The notes beneath the pieces were generated by a model. The model made no database searches, had not been told where the DNA came from, and worked only from the letters and a program-made list of their open reading frames with translations. A program made the position numbers and the translations under genes. From the NCBI GenBank assembly GCA_013368315.1, contig JAACJM010000007.1, positions 992,001 through 1,056,000 of the forward strand: a stretch of DNA of 64,000 bases. The letters are read 5' to 3'. The DNA is from Tetrapyrgos nigripes (lineage: Eukaryota > Basidiomycota > Agaricomycetes > Agaricales > Campanellaceae). The first letter of the stretch is position 1. Each line of letters begins with the position of its first letter. Below are positions 21,620 to 32,572 of the stretch, piece by piece.

Positions 21620-22795
21620 TGTCTGTAGGGAATTTCCAAGGGGTGTGCAGCTGGTCTACCTGAGAGTGAACCTTGGGGGGGGAGGGGGTCTGGAGAGGGT
21701 TTATGACCCAAAAGTACATCATGCCCTAGAGAGTGTATAGACCAATTTTCTGGAGTCATCTCTGCTTGAAAGTATCAGAAATACAGTTGGAGGGTAAAAA
21801 CAGATAGAAGACATGCCTGATATGCCTTATTTAGGTGGAATCTCACTGAAATTGTCAAGAACAGGTTCAGATAGAGACTAGATGCCTCTCAGGCCACAAC
21901 ACAGGAGCCAAAGACAAAGTAACAAGGCAAATAGATTGTATAGATGAGTAAGCCAGTAGCAGGCCTATGTCAACATAGTACTGAGGCAAAGCTGAGCAGT
22001 ATGGATCTAAGGGATACAAGTGGACAGACTAGAGACCTATCTACAAAGCCCTGAAGTATATATGACCAAAGGGACAAAGAAGTGAAGCCTAGATCAATAG
22101 GTATTGATGGAAAGGAAGAACTATGGAGAAATAAAGGAACAATGGAGGAATCAAGGAGGAACAAGGTAGAACTATGGAAAAACAAGGAAGAACTATGGAG
22201 AAACACCTGGAAGAACTATAGAAGTGACAGGAACAAAGGAAGCAAAGCAAAGAAGAAGGAAAACAAAGAGAAACAAGATCTAGATAAGCCAAAGTACTAG
22301 AAAGAAGACTGGAAGTAAAAGGAATGACAGAAGCAAGGCAAAGAAGAAGTAAAACAAAGAGGAACAAGATCTGGATAAGCCAAAGTACTGGAAAGAAGAC
22401 TAGAAGTGAAAAGAATGAAGGAAAACAGGGTTTGGAGACGAAGGCATGAAGAGATTCATGACAGAAATGGTATATATTTCTCACGATAGTGATGCTGTCA
22501 GTGGTCTGACATCATGAACTTTTCTTTGGAAAATATTTGCTACCTCAAGAAAATGGATCCCACATTAGCATTTATCACTCCTTTTGTTGTGTCTTTAGGT
22601 CAGTGGAGGGTCTATAAGGTGGTCTGGAGGGAAAAGTGACTTGATTTGATGATTTGTAAGCGAAATTTTATCTTATCTCTTTCCTTTTTAGGAAGGAAGG
22701 GGGGAGGGGGGGAGGTCTGGCTGACCTTAAAACCCAAAAAGAACATCTGGTCTGGCCATAACCATCTGCACACCTCCTGGGAATTTCTTAAGTAT
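21620..22795. repeat. Inverted pair of G-rich segments
   Basis: 21626-21700 (GGAATTTCC, GGTGTGCAG, then a G-run and GGTCTGG) resembles the reverse complement of about 22690-22785 (AAATTCCCAGGAGGTGTGCAG, then a G/C-run and AGACC). Likely ends of an old element; diverged. Confidence 0.35.
22240..22421. repeat. Two tandem units of 91 bp, purine-rich
   Basis: Units start at 22240 and 22331 (AAGCAA(A/G)GCAAAGAAGAAG). They share AACAAGATCT, GATAAGCCAAAGTACT and GAAAGAAGACT. The preceding 150 bp is a looser AAGAACTATGGA repeat. Confidence 0.85.
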
Positions 22796-22799
22796 TTAT

Positions 22800-23413
22800 T
22801 GTGTACTACTAGAACAGATTTACAGTATACATATACATTAAACAAGCAGCCATATGATACAGCTTCAACGACTCACCGCGCACTCAAAGGCCACTCAAAA
22901 TCAAACATTACTAGTGCTTGATTCAGAACTTGGCCTGCCTAGAAACATGAACTGCATCAGTAAATCATATCAGTTGATGAGTCGAGCAGACCAGGTTGTA
23001 GTCAAAGTTGTACATAATAAACATGGCTACATATACTAGTAGCAAAGTCAAACAAAAGTGTTAGACTTTAGTACGAGTGAATTGAAGCACTGGCATATTC
23101 AGATACAGTCACACTGCTAGGAGATTTTGATGTCTAGACAAAGTGGACAAGTGTGCGAGTTATAACCTCATGTCTGCAGGCTGAGGAGACTCCTAGTGCC
23201 TGAGGAAGCTTGACGAGACAGGTTAGATCAGCAGCTATAGTCAGGTTCCGTCAGTACTACTTGAGGGTTGGAGGAGCAGTATTGAAAAGGTCCAATTGAC
23301 AGTCAAATGGAGGGTGTGGATTGTCAATTCTGAGGTGGGTTCCATTAGCGGGTTTCGTTAGCACATGCTTGGGGAGGAAACTATATTTGCAAGCTTGAAC
23401 TTGGAAAACCTTC
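22800..23413. other. Intergenic, no gene seen
   Basis: Between repeat debris and the Copia element; no open frame of interest. Confidence 0.5.
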
Positions 23414-23418
23414 AAGTT
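23414..23418. repeat. Copia target-site duplication, left (aagtt)
   Basis: Identical to 30516-30520. Confidence 0.9.
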
Positions 23419-23787
23419 TGTTGAATTGGCGCATTCAGTTGCAGCCATCAACGTATTCTATGTAGAACAATAGTAGTAGTTATATATAGAACAATAAGAT
23501 TATATAAACAATAAAGTATAGTACGACAATAGTGTACGAAACCAGCATTGTTCTATCCAGTACAATAGAATCTTATTGTTACTCTAGTATTAGTTTACAT
23601 GTATTTGTACCTCCTAAAAGGTATATAAGGACTTGTAGATAGTCCTCCAAATAACAAGTTTCATACTTAACCCACATCGCTCTAACAAGCCTCTAACTAG
23701 CCCTACAAGCTGCTCTTTATCCACAGGTAAGTTGCGTAGTTGCCACTGCGTTTAGTAGTGTACAAGCCGTACCATGCCTGCTTAACA
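23419..23787 (+). repeat. Copia 5' LTR
   Basis: 369 bp; contains a TATA-like ATATAAGGA near 23621. Confidence 0.96.
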
Positions 23788-24103
23788 GGTTATGGGCCCC
23801 GAAGGCCCTTGGGAGCGCCTTCAATGGCTGCAGACCATAGACTTCGCATACTACCTGGATGGCGCCTTCATGGCTGCCTGTGGCGCCCTTGTGGCAGCCT
23901 GCATCGCCTTTCATGGCTTGACGATATGTCCAACAGCGCAGGACTTATGTCCAGCTGCAGTTGTTGACAATCTAGGGGAGTAGTCACTGTCATGGCGCGT
24001 TCATCGCTGCCTTTCTTCACTTTCACATGGCACATTTAATGCTGCCTTCTTATTCTGTATATGGATAAATGCTGACAGTTGACTTCCCCAGATATTATCA
24101 AAG

Positions 24104-27100
24104 ATGTCCTCCAACGTCCTGATGACTACTGTACCCGTCTTCGCCGGTGTTGATTTCAACATCTGGGCTGACATCCTTCTCGCCTGGTTGCAGGCTACTG
24201 GACTTAGTTCTGTCCTTAGCTCTGATCGCCCCGATGATGCCGAAGTGAGTACCGTCTCCCCTCTATCTGAAGAAGACATGGCGGCTCAAACTGAGGCTAT
24301 CACGGCGGCTCAAAAGAAACAGGCTGACTGGGATGAGAAGAACGATAAGGCCATTGGGTCTATCAAGCTTCGTCTCTCTCCTCCCGTCCGTCAGAAGACG
24401 GTCGGAATGACTACTGCCAAGGCAATCTGGGTCTTTCTCAAGAAGACCTACGGGAAACCTGGTGTTTCCGCAATCTACACGGATTTCAAACGTGCTACCT
24501 CCATCATCATTCCTAACGACGCCAATCCTAGTGCTGCGGTCGAGCTTATTCGCATGCACTTTGATAGGGTTAGTGCCGCCGGTGTTCCTGCTGATAACTC
24601 CTCAGCCACTTCCATTACAAAAGTCGCCAACTTCCTCATCGTTATGTTTATCATCTCCAAACTTCCTCCCAGATACGAGTATCTCATCAACCAGTATACT
24701 CAATGTTCTATCAAACAGATTGATGGACAAAGTCTCGATGAGCTGCAAAGCGAGATTGTCAATATTTGGGAATCTCGCCAAGGAGCTTTCAAAGGGCCTT
24801 CAGGGAAAGCCCATGCCAACCGTCTTTCAGCTGTCAAGCGAAAGGACGGTAACCCTAGTTTCCAACAGCAGCAACAGCAGCGCCCTAGTGGCAGCAGCAG
24901 CGGCGCTAACGGAGCCAGCGGCTCTAACGGAAATAACAAGGGAAAAGGCAAGGGAAAGGGCAAAGGAAAAGCTCAGTTCCGTCGAGGAGGTCGAGCTGGA
25001 AAGTCTGAACAGGCCAAAAGACAAGGCCAAGCACATCTCGCTCATGGTGACATGTCTCCCATGATGCACACAGTCACCGTCGTCGACACGCCCACTGCAG
25101 TTGATACCCGTAAGCCATTCTTTATGGAAACGGAAAAGCCTTTTGACGCCTTCTTCACAGGTACCAAAAGAGCTATCAACCTTGCACGCGATATTGGCGC
25201 TAGACCATCTGGTGAGACTGTTGCTACTCTTGAAGATGTCGTCATGTCTCATCCCGATCTTTCCTCCTTCACTTCACTTACTCCTGCTCCTCGTCCCAAA
25301 CGCTCTCTCACGGAACGCATCTATTGGAACAACCTTCAATCATCTTCTGATGGTTGGGGTAATGCTGGCAACTGGAACGGTTGGAACGGTGAATATCCCG
25401 AAACTCAGACCGGTTCAGGTGCCGATATGGCATGCGCTCAAGGAGAAGATGCCAGTTGGAACGAGGACACTCTGGTGAACACTTCGGAACTCGGAAGTGT
25501 GTTTGGCTCCACAACAATGGAGTCAGGTGTAAAGGGTTCTCAGGACATCCGGACTCCTGTTCCACTTATCGACCGTCTTGCCCAGGATCCTGCTGCCGAG
25601 ATAATGGAGTGCGCAATGCACCTTGGGGAGAGGTTCCAGAATCCCGAGGATTCCCTACACATCTATGGGGAACCACTCAGAACAGCACTGAACACCGTTG
25701 CCCCAACGGGAACCTGTGGCACTCTTTCTCTTGTCCAACGCATTGCTACAGTCCACAGCGAGATGCCAAGTGGCTCACAGCCTGCACCTCCCAATGGCAT
25801 GACCACTCAATCCTTGCCATCCAGCCGTGTTGCAAGCCCAACACCTGGCACGACTTCGACGGGATGGGAATGGCTGACTCCTCATCTCCAAAACGAGGAT
25901 GGAAGGTACGACGAGCTAATCGACTGGCAGCGAGACGCAACAATCGGACTAGGAGGAATGGAACTACCCTCCAGAGCTCCAACTCCAAGTTCAATGCCAG
26001 AACTCCGGAGCATGTCTCCGAGCCTATCCGAAACCAGCGATCTCGAGTACATGTCGACTCCGCCATCGATCGGCGGGATGAGTCTACCTACGTCACCCGT
26101 AGAGGACACCGCATCGTACGGAATTCCAAGTCCACGACCTTCTACCCCCGTCATGGTTACCGTCAATGCCGCAAATAATTATGGCTGGTCCTTAGACTCT
26201 GAAGTCTCCGGCATGGACAATGGTTATCTCAGGTCAGATCTCAATTCAGATCTCATGAATAAAAGTACTGATGCGCTTTTTCCAGCAGCTCGTAATTTGG
26301 AAGCAGGTTCTTCATGTATATATTTATTACATACCGCTCCTCTGGGTTTAACAACCCCTTTTATTTATAATGATCTGTACACTAGCCCTGGCGGCAACAA
26401 TAAATATTTATGTGCCTGTGGCACTCTGTCCTCACTATGCCAGAAGTGTAAGAAAAAGAGATCTGATACTGTCAAAATCCACTTCAGTGATGGATGGTTA
26501 CTTGATTCTGGAGCATCAGCGCATTTTACGTTCGACATCAATGACTTTGTTGAATTGAGTTACATAAAACCAATTCCAGTAAAAACTGCCAACAGATTCA
26601 CGAAGATTCGTGCATCCGGAACAGTCCTGATCTCTCAACGTAAAAGAGTTATGAAATTATATCCGGTCTATTACATTCCCGATCTAAATCAACGACTCTT
26701 ATCTGTCGGTCAATTCTTAAATGACAACATGTTTATGCGCGGTAACTCCGATCATATCACCATTTCGAGAAATACAACATTCTTGACTTTCTCAAAGCGT
26801 ATACCGGAAGAAACGCTATACTATCTTCCACACAAATCGAAAATTGTCGCTTCTAAAGCCAATCTTTTGATTTATCTTATCAACTACGAGATCTTACATC
26901 GTCGTATAGGGCATCCCTCTCGTGATGTTCTAAAACATGTCCGACAACACACCCTTGGCACTCCTGAATTCATTATTCCGAAGGAACTTCCTTTGTGCAA
27001 AGGCTGTCTTGAAGGCAAAACTCCCAGACAGGCTTACCCTCCTAACGAACGACGTGCTACTCGTCCTTTCCAAATTATCCATACGGATTTACATGAATAT

Positions 27101-30040
27101 CCCACGATATCCTACCACAAGTACAAGTATATAATCGTCTTCTTTGATGATTACACTTCAGATGCTTGGATACGATTTCTAAAAGATAAAAAACAACCAC
27201 TGACTGCCACTCGCCAGTTCCTTGCGATGGTAGAAACTCAATATAAGACGAAAGTCGAACAGTGGATGTCTGATATGGGTGGTGAATTCATCAAAGGCAC
27301 CTACCGAGAAATGTTACTCGAGAAAGGTGTTAAAATCCTTAACAGTGCACCATACATTCATCAACAGAATGGTCGAGCGGAACGCTTTATACGCACTCTA
27401 ATGGATAAGTCACTGGCAATGATGAAGTTAGCATGTCTACCTGAATCTTGGTGGGAATATGCTGTCCGTCATGGATTGTATGTCTATCGACGTACTCCCT
27501 TACGACGACACAAATGGGTAACTCCATTTGAAATGCTTGAAAAGGAAAAACCGCGTATCGATCATCTGCGAGTTTTTGGCTGTGGAGCTTATGTCTTTAA
27601 ACCCGAGGAAACTCGAAAGAACAAACTCACTTCCAAGTCAGAACTCATGACGTATCTTGGTGTAGCACCAGGAGAACGTGGAAATCTTTTCATGCGTACA
27701 AACAATGCGGAATTTACATCTCCGCAAGCCGTGTTTGAGGAAGATTTCTTTCCTCGATGTAAAACTCAATCTCGTAATTCAAAACAACTACCTATCGAGT
27801 CATCGCAAGACGATGACACTCCTCTACCACAACCAATCCTTGACGATGATGATGAAGATTTTCATCATCGTCCTCCTCGCATCCCTTCTATAAGGAGACC
27901 TGATCAACTTCGTGACGACGAACCTGAACAGGATCCACCGCCTTCGTCTCCGGATAGTGACTCTGAGCCTAGAAGAACGGTAACACCGCCGCCAGTGGAG
28001 ACACCACCTCCTCAAGCACCTCAAAAGCCCAGAGCTCCTAGACAAAGACGGCCACCAACAGAACCAACGCGTCGAAGCGAGCGCACTGGTACTGTACCTA
28101 AACGATACGGGGATAAACACCCTGTAGAAGTTGAACGCGATCTTGAACCTCAAATCGCGGCTGATAAAAGAGCGGAAGCAAAAGCTAAAGCAGAGAGAGA
28201 CGCTCGGAGAGAAAACCAACGTCAACAAGCTGCAGAGCAACAGGTTCCCGGACCTAGTTCTGCATCCAGAAGCGCACCCCAGGGGGAGCAGCAAGCCGAG
28301 AGTGATGACTCTGCACGCCCTGAATCAGAAGAAATGGCAGAACCATGCCGTGAAGGGGGAGTATCTATAAATTTCTTGCTTATGCAGGCAATTGCTCCTG
28401 GAGAAATTGATTCCCACTTGCTTATTCAGAAAGTTACTTCGAAGAATGATGGGAATCAACCGAATGTTCGTAATATTCGTGAATGGACATTCAAAGATAT
28501 TGCTCGCCTACCTATAGCTGAGCAAGAGGAATGGAAAGTCGCTTGCCACGAAGAACTAGAAGCTCTTCGCAAGCGCGACACCTATGAATTGGTCGAAAGA
28601 CCAAAAGATAGGAAAGTTATCAAAAACCGATGGGTCTTCGACATCAAAACTGATGGTCGTAAAAAGGCAAGACTCGTCGCAAAAGGTTTTTCACAGGTCG
28701 AAGGCATAGACTTTGATCAAATATATTCGCCTGTTGTTCGATTCGAGACTGTGCGCTTAATCTTCGCTTTAGCTGCACTTAAGGGCTGGCACGTGTCCGG
28801 TGTCGATGTCCGATCAGCCTATTTATATGGCTTACTCGATGAAGAAATCTATATGGAACAACCGGAAGCCTTTAAAGTAAAAGGACAAGAGCATAAAGTC
28901 GTCCGGCTTCTTTGTGCTCTTTACGGACTCAAACAAGCAGGACTTGCGTGGTGGAAAAGTCTTGATAAGTCCATGGCGGAACTTGGTTTTAAACGAATCA
29001 TTTCTGACGCCGGAATCTTCATTCACAAACGCTATGACGCCAACAAAAATCTTATTGAAAATTCTATCGTCATTGCTGTAGTCTATGTGGATGACGCTCT
29101 ATTCTGTGGAGCTAACAAAACCTTAGTCTTACGACTCAAAGGAGACTTTATGAAGAGATGGGAATGTAGGGATCTAGGCGATGCCAAAGAATTCCTTAGG
29201 ATGAGAATTACCAGGAAAGGCAGCAAGATCTCTTTAGACCAGTGCGCTTATCTGGATAAAATCCTAGAAACTTATGGAATGCAAAACGCGAAAGCTTCTG
29301 CTACCCCATTACCTGGCAATTATCACCCTCTTCCTCTTCCAGAAAACACTCCTGTCAATTATACTCTTCGTCAAAGTTATCAGGAGATAATCGGATCCTT
29401 ACTCTACTTAATGTTAGGAACACGTCCTGACATTTCCTTTGCTGTCACAAAACTTGCGCAATTTGCTGCAAACCCCTCACAAGAACACTACAATAGGGCG
29501 AAAGACATTTGCCATTATCTCGTTGGCACTAGAAAATATGCTCTTGTGTACAACGGTCGAGGGGGAGAAGGCTTATCAGCCTACACAGACTCTGATTGGG
29601 GATCAGATCCTGGAACTCGCAAATCTCAAACTGGCTTCTTTCTACAATTAGCCCAAGCACCATTTAGCTGGACGTCTAGACAACAAAAGACAGTTGCTCT
29701 ATCTTCGACTGAAGCTGAATACATGGCACTTAGTGACTGCAGTCGACAAGTCTGTTGGTTCAAGACTCTTCTCAGTGAAATCGAATATCCTCTTCACGCT
29801 ATTCCAATTTACGGTGACAATCAGGGATCAATTTTTATTGCATCAAACCCTGTCACAGATAAGCGAACCAAACACATTGATATTCGATATCATTTTGTTC
29901 GAGAAAAAGTCATCGACGAGACAGTCAAGTTATTCTTCATTGAAGGAAGCAATAACCCTGCAGATCTACTCACTAAAGCTCTAGATCGCGTAAAGTTTGA
30001 GAAGTTCAGGAAACAATTAGGACTTCAGTTTTATAATTGA
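24104..30040 (+). CDS. Copia gag-pol polyprotein (1978 aa)
   Basis: One uninterrupted frame encodes capsid, protease, integrase, reverse transcriptase and RNase H in Copia order. Gag occupies about 1-260 (UBN2-like helical capsid) and is followed by a Gly/Lys-rich basic tail (about 275-310) instead of a CCHC knuckle. A low-complexity linker of roughly 450 residues follows, ending in a C-x-C-x6-C-x2-C cluster (C770-C782). Protease active site LDSGAS at D801; HRRIGHPS and a C..C pair form the pre-integrase finger. The integrase triad is D995, D1057, E1093 (D-35-E). Reverse transcriptase has NRWVFDIK and YVDD (1661-1664). RNase H has YTDSDW (D1829) and STEAEYMA. The Pro/Arg/Glu-rich linker between integrase and RT (about 1230-1420) is normal for Copia. 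ATG at 24104 chosen as the first in frame. Confidence 0.97.
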   Translation: MSSNVLMTTVPVFAGVDFNIWADILLAWLQATGLSSVLSSDRPDDAEVSTVSPLSEEDMAAQTEAITAAQKKQADWDEKNDKAIGSIKLRLSPPVRQKTVGMTTAKAIWVFLKKTYGKPGVSAIYTDFKRATSIIIPNDANPSAAVELIRMHFDRVSAAGVPADNSSATSITKVANFLIVMFIISKLPPRYEYLINQYTQCSIKQIDGQSLDELQSEIVNIWESRQGAFKGPSGKAHANRLSAVKRKDGNPSFQQQQQQRPSGSSSGANGASGSNGNNKGKGKGKGKGKAQFRRGGRAGKSEQAKRQGQAHLAHGDMSPMMHTVTVVDTPTAVDTRKPFFMETEKPFDAFFTGTKRAINLARDIGARPSGETVATLEDVVMSHPDLSSFTSLTPAPRPKRSLTERIYWNNLQSSSDGWGNAGNWNGWNGEYPETQTGSGADMACAQGEDASWNEDTLVNTSELGSVFGSTTMESGVKGSQDIRTPVPLIDRLAQDPAAEIMECAMHLGERFQNPEDSLHIYGEPLRTALNTVAPTGTCGTLSLVQRIATVHSEMPSGSQPAPPNGMTTQSLPSSRVASPTPGTTSTGWEWLTPHLQNEDGRYDELIDWQRDATIGLGGMELPSRAPTPSSMPELRSMSPSLSETSDLEYMSTPPSIGGMSLPTSPVEDTASYGIPSPRPSTPVMVTVNAANNYGWSLDSEVSGMDNGYLRSDLNSDLMNKSTDALFPAARNLEAGSSCIYLLHTAPLGLTTPFIYNDLYTSPGGNNKYLCACGTLSSLCQKCKKKRSDTVKIHFSDGWLLDSGASAHFTFDINDFVELSYIKPIPVKTANRFTKIRASGTVLISQRKRVMKLYPVYYIPDLNQRLLSVGQFLNDNMFMRGNSDHITISRNTTFLTFSKRIPEETLYYLPHKSKIVASKANLLIYLINYEILHRRIGHPSRDVLKHVRQHTLGTPEFIIPKELPLCKGCLEGKTPRQAYPPNERRATRPFQIIHTDLHEYPTISYHKYKYIIVFFDDYTSDAWIRFLKDKKQPLTATRQFLAMVETQYKTKVEQWMSDMGGEFIKGTYREMLLEKGVKILNSAPYIHQQNGRAERFIRTLMDKSLAMMKLACLPESWWEYAVRHGLYVYRRTPLRRHKWVTPFEMLEKEKPRIDHLRVFGCGAYVFKPEETRKNKLTSKSELMTYLGVAPGERGNLFMRTNNAEFTSPQAVFEEDFFPRCKTQSRNSKQLPIESSQDDDTPLPQPILDDDDEDFHHRPPRIPSIRRPDQLRDDEPEQDPPPSSPDSDSEPRRTVTPPPVETPPPQAPQKPRAPRQRRPPTEPTRRSERTGTVPKRYGDKHPVEVERDLEPQIAADKRAEAKAKAERDARRENQRQQAAEQQVPGPSSASRSAPQGEQQAESDDSARPESEEMAEPCREGGVSINFLLMQAIAPGEIDSHLLIQKVTSKNDGNQPNVRNIREWTFKDIARLPIAEQEEWKVACHEELEALRKRDTYELVERPKDRKVIKNRWVFDIKTDGRKKARLVAKGFSQVEGIDFDQIYSPVVRFETVRLIFALAALKGWHVSGVDVRSAYLYGLLDEEIYMEQPEAFKVKGQEHKVVRLLCALYGLKQAGLAWWKSLDKSMAELGFKRIISDAGIFIHKRYDANKNLIENSIVIAVVYVDDALFCGANKTLVLRLKGDFMKRWECRDLGDAKEFLRMRITRKGSKISLDQCAYLDKILETYGMQNAKASATPLPGNYHPLPLPENTPVNYTLRQSYQEIIGSLLYLMLGTRPDISFAVTKLAQFAANPSQEHYNRAKDICHYLVGTRKYALVYNGRGGEGLSAYTDSDWGSDPGTRKSQTGFFLQLAQAPFSWTSRQQKTVALSSTEAEYMALSDCSRQVCWFKTLLSEIEYPLHAIPIYGDNQGSIFIASNPVTDKRTKHIDIRYHFVREKVIDETVKLFFIEGSNNPADLLTKALDRVKFEKFRKQLGLQFYN

Positions 30041-30146
30041 AGAAATTGCATCGAAAACGTCGAGGCACCGGATCCCTTCCTTCCATGGCTGCTTACAGCG
30101 CCTACCTATGCTTACGCGCACTACCGTGCTGCTTAGCAAGGGGGAG

Positions 30147-30515
30147 TGTTGAATTGGCGCATTCAGTTGCAGCCATCAACGTATTCTATGTAGAACAATA
30201 GTAGTAGTTATATATAGAACAATAAGATTATATAAACAATAAAGTATAGTACGACAATAGTGTACGAAACCAGCATTGTTCTATCCAGTACAATAGAATC
30301 TTATTGTTACTCTAGTATTAGTTTACATGTATTTGTACCTCCTAAAAGGTATATAAGGACTTGTAGATAGTCCTCCAAATAACAAGTTTCATACTTAACC
30401 CACATCGCTCTAACAAGCCTCTAACTAGCCCTACAAGCTACTCTTTATCCACAGGTAAGTTGCGTAGTTGCCACTGCGTTTAGTAGTGTACAAGCCGTAC
30501 CATGCCTGCTTAACA
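30147..30515 (+). repeat. Copia 3' LTR
   Basis: 369 bp, one visible substitution relative to the 5' LTR. Confidence 0.96.
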
Positions 30516-30520
30516 AAGTT
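30516..30520. repeat. Copia target-site duplication, right (aagtt)
   Basis: Identical to 23414-23418. Confidence 0.9.
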
Positions 30521-30521
30521 G

Positions 30522-30690
30522 AGCTCAGTAAACTTGACCTCGGTAAACTTGAACTCGGTAAACTTGAGCCCAAGCACCTTTCAAACTCGGTAGGCTTGCT
30601 TTGGAACTCGGACATCATTCAATGTGCAACTCAGCCACATCTCACCAACTCGGTATTTTATTTTTTTAACACTTTGAACACCATACATAG
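30522..30690 (+). repeat. Dispersed repeat, inverted relative to 9522-9665
   Basis: Contains three copies of a TCGGTAAACTTGA-like unit, then the block shared with 9522-9665. The Copia element inserted at its left edge. The following 290 bp hold nothing recognisable. Confidence 0.7.
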
Positions 30691-30979
30691 CTGGGTCCTA
30701 CATTGTCAACATTTCTGTACGATGAGCCTCTGCTCAGTCATCAGCTCAGTAAGCACAACTCGAAGTCCATGACAAAGACTGGAGGTTATTCGAGCGTGGC
30801 GCTTAAAGGATGATGTTACCTGAAAGAGTGGTGGGCGGAGCTAAGTTTTCACCGTGAGAGTTTAGGCCCAGAGACATCAGAGCGGATTCAGCAGAAAGCA
30901 GAAAGCAGCTGCAGGCTTTTTCATCAAGGCGAAAGAATCAATCATCAAATCACGTCTACTTTACTGATATATGAATTCA

Positions 30980-32572
30980 CTACGTCTCTGTATAGTTTGG
31001 AGGAACTTCCGAGCGCGCTGTCCCGTTGGAACGATTCGAGACTGGATCATTTCGCGAACCCATCCTCCATCCACTGTCTGCATGAATCAACGGTTCAGAC
31101 GCTGGTAGGACATTCTGTGCATCAGGCCTCGCTTCTTCTCGTTCAAGTTCTGGACCTTGCTCAGAAGACTGACCACGACTGTTCATTGTCAGTCCTCCGA
31201 TATTTTTACGCCTGTTGGCACCGACGACGACGAAACTCTCAGATCCAAATGTTCTAGCATTGAACGGTGCAGGCTCCAGCTCCTTCATTCTTTGATCTCT
31301 GGCCGCACGACGACGTTGCCTCCTCCGGCTCCACAAAAATACCATCAACCCCAGCACGAGGGGGGCGACCAAGCCTCCGACGATTCCTCCAATCATTTTT
31401 CCCCTTTGAGAAGACGAAGACGAAGAGTGGGAGGCTGGACTCGGAGTCGGATTCGGCGTGCTCGATGAAATCCCAGTTTGCTCTTCTTGGGTGAGAGAAG
31501 TCACGAGAAAGTATTCAATCATCAATGGCATACTCTCGGTGGTACCGTTATGTGTTAGCACCAGCGTGTGCGTTCCAGAGGGGATTGAAGGGAGGTTGAG
31601 AAGTAATTGATGGGTATATGGGGCTGTACCCGTCAACGAGATCCCGGGAGGTAGAGTATTCGAGCTTTGGAAGACTTGTTCCAAATTACCGCCATCCAGT
31701 TGATACGTCGCAGATCTGGGCGTCTGACTAGTCAGTTGACCGTAAAGCTGGAGAGCGGTTCCTGATAAGTATTATTATTATTATTGGAAGAAGAAGAATC
31801 GAGCACTTGTGAGCACATAAGTATCTCTGCGGGGAAAAGACGGACAAACCGTTGAAGTTGATAGTAACAGCAGATCCAGGAGTGGTCGTTAATGCTGTAT
31901 TGGTATCGTTCACTCCTCTTTCCCAGCCAACGCTCCAGGAGAGATATCCATCATAGGGATTTTGAGTACTAGACCTTGACCCCCCACTGGCACTAGCCTG
32001 AGGTCGGTCTGTTATCTGCAATATATCTCCGTCGAGTGCAGAATCGGGACTCAGCGCTTCGTATACAAAATAATCCATATACACAAGTGCATCGCCGAAT
32101 AGAGTTATGTTAAGAGAAAGGACGTGTTCGCCTGGAGACAGAGCTTCATTTTGCCCGTCAATCGAACAGAATTGAAAATTGTTCCAGGAGGATGCGCCGA
32201 TTAAAGCCGTGGAAGTGGAGGGTTTTCCGTCCAGAATGCAAGTCAAGTCTATCTGGATGACTTGTGTAGGGTCGGATAATGATTCCAAGTTGCCATATAC
32301 GGAGGCGAGTGAGGTGCCTATGTTGCTTACCAGAAGGAAAATGAGGATGGGATGAGATGAAAAAAAAGTTGAGACGCACCGTTGAACTGGAAACTAAACA
32401 TTGTCCCATTATCCCTCGTTACATGAACGGTGTTGTTAAATACGACCCCGTTTCTCTGATCCAAGTTCAGGTTTCCTTGGTCTGCACTGGTGGCGGTGGA
32501 TTGTGGGGAATAGGTGATACGAGCATCTGAATCGTCCACTAGTCTCCACACGTTGGCAGGGCTTGCAGACAT
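30980..32572 (-). CDS. Single-pass membrane protein with two beta-sandwich-like repeats
   Basis: Exons 32572-32380, 32317-31850 and 31761-30980 splice in phase to 480 aa. The ectodomain has two related halves, each passing through an FNG motif (FQFNG|TSLASVYGNL and INFNG|TALQLYGQL) at the splice junctions, followed by a strand-rich stretch (LSPGEHVLSL, IPSGTHTLVL). This is a common layout of agaricomycete surface proteins with galactose-binding-like folds. A Ser/Pro-rich stalk (about 310-330) precedes the TM helix GGIVGGLVAPLVLGLMVFLW, an Arg-rich stop-transfer SRRRQRRR, and a disordered cytosolic tail. No classical signal peptide is seen, so the true start might lie further upstream. Role unknown. 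Confidence 0.82.

Larger units (their letters stand above)
23419..30515 (+). mobile_element. Ty1/Copia LTR retrotransposon, complete, young
   Basis: Two 369-bp LTRs (starting TGTTGAATTGG, ending CTTAACA) flank one 1978-codon gag-pol frame. The 5-bp target duplication aagtt is intact. The LTRs differ, by eye, at one position only (23712 G versus 30440 A). A purine tract AAGGGGGAG precedes the 3' LTR (about 30138-30146). DNA after the 5' LTR (GGTTATGGGCCCC at 23788) is where the primer-binding site should lie. All enzymatic domains are present, so it could be active. Confidence 0.97.

Noticed and set aside
24462..28370. Secondary frames within the Copia polyprotein
   Set aside because: Shadows of the 1978-codon frame.
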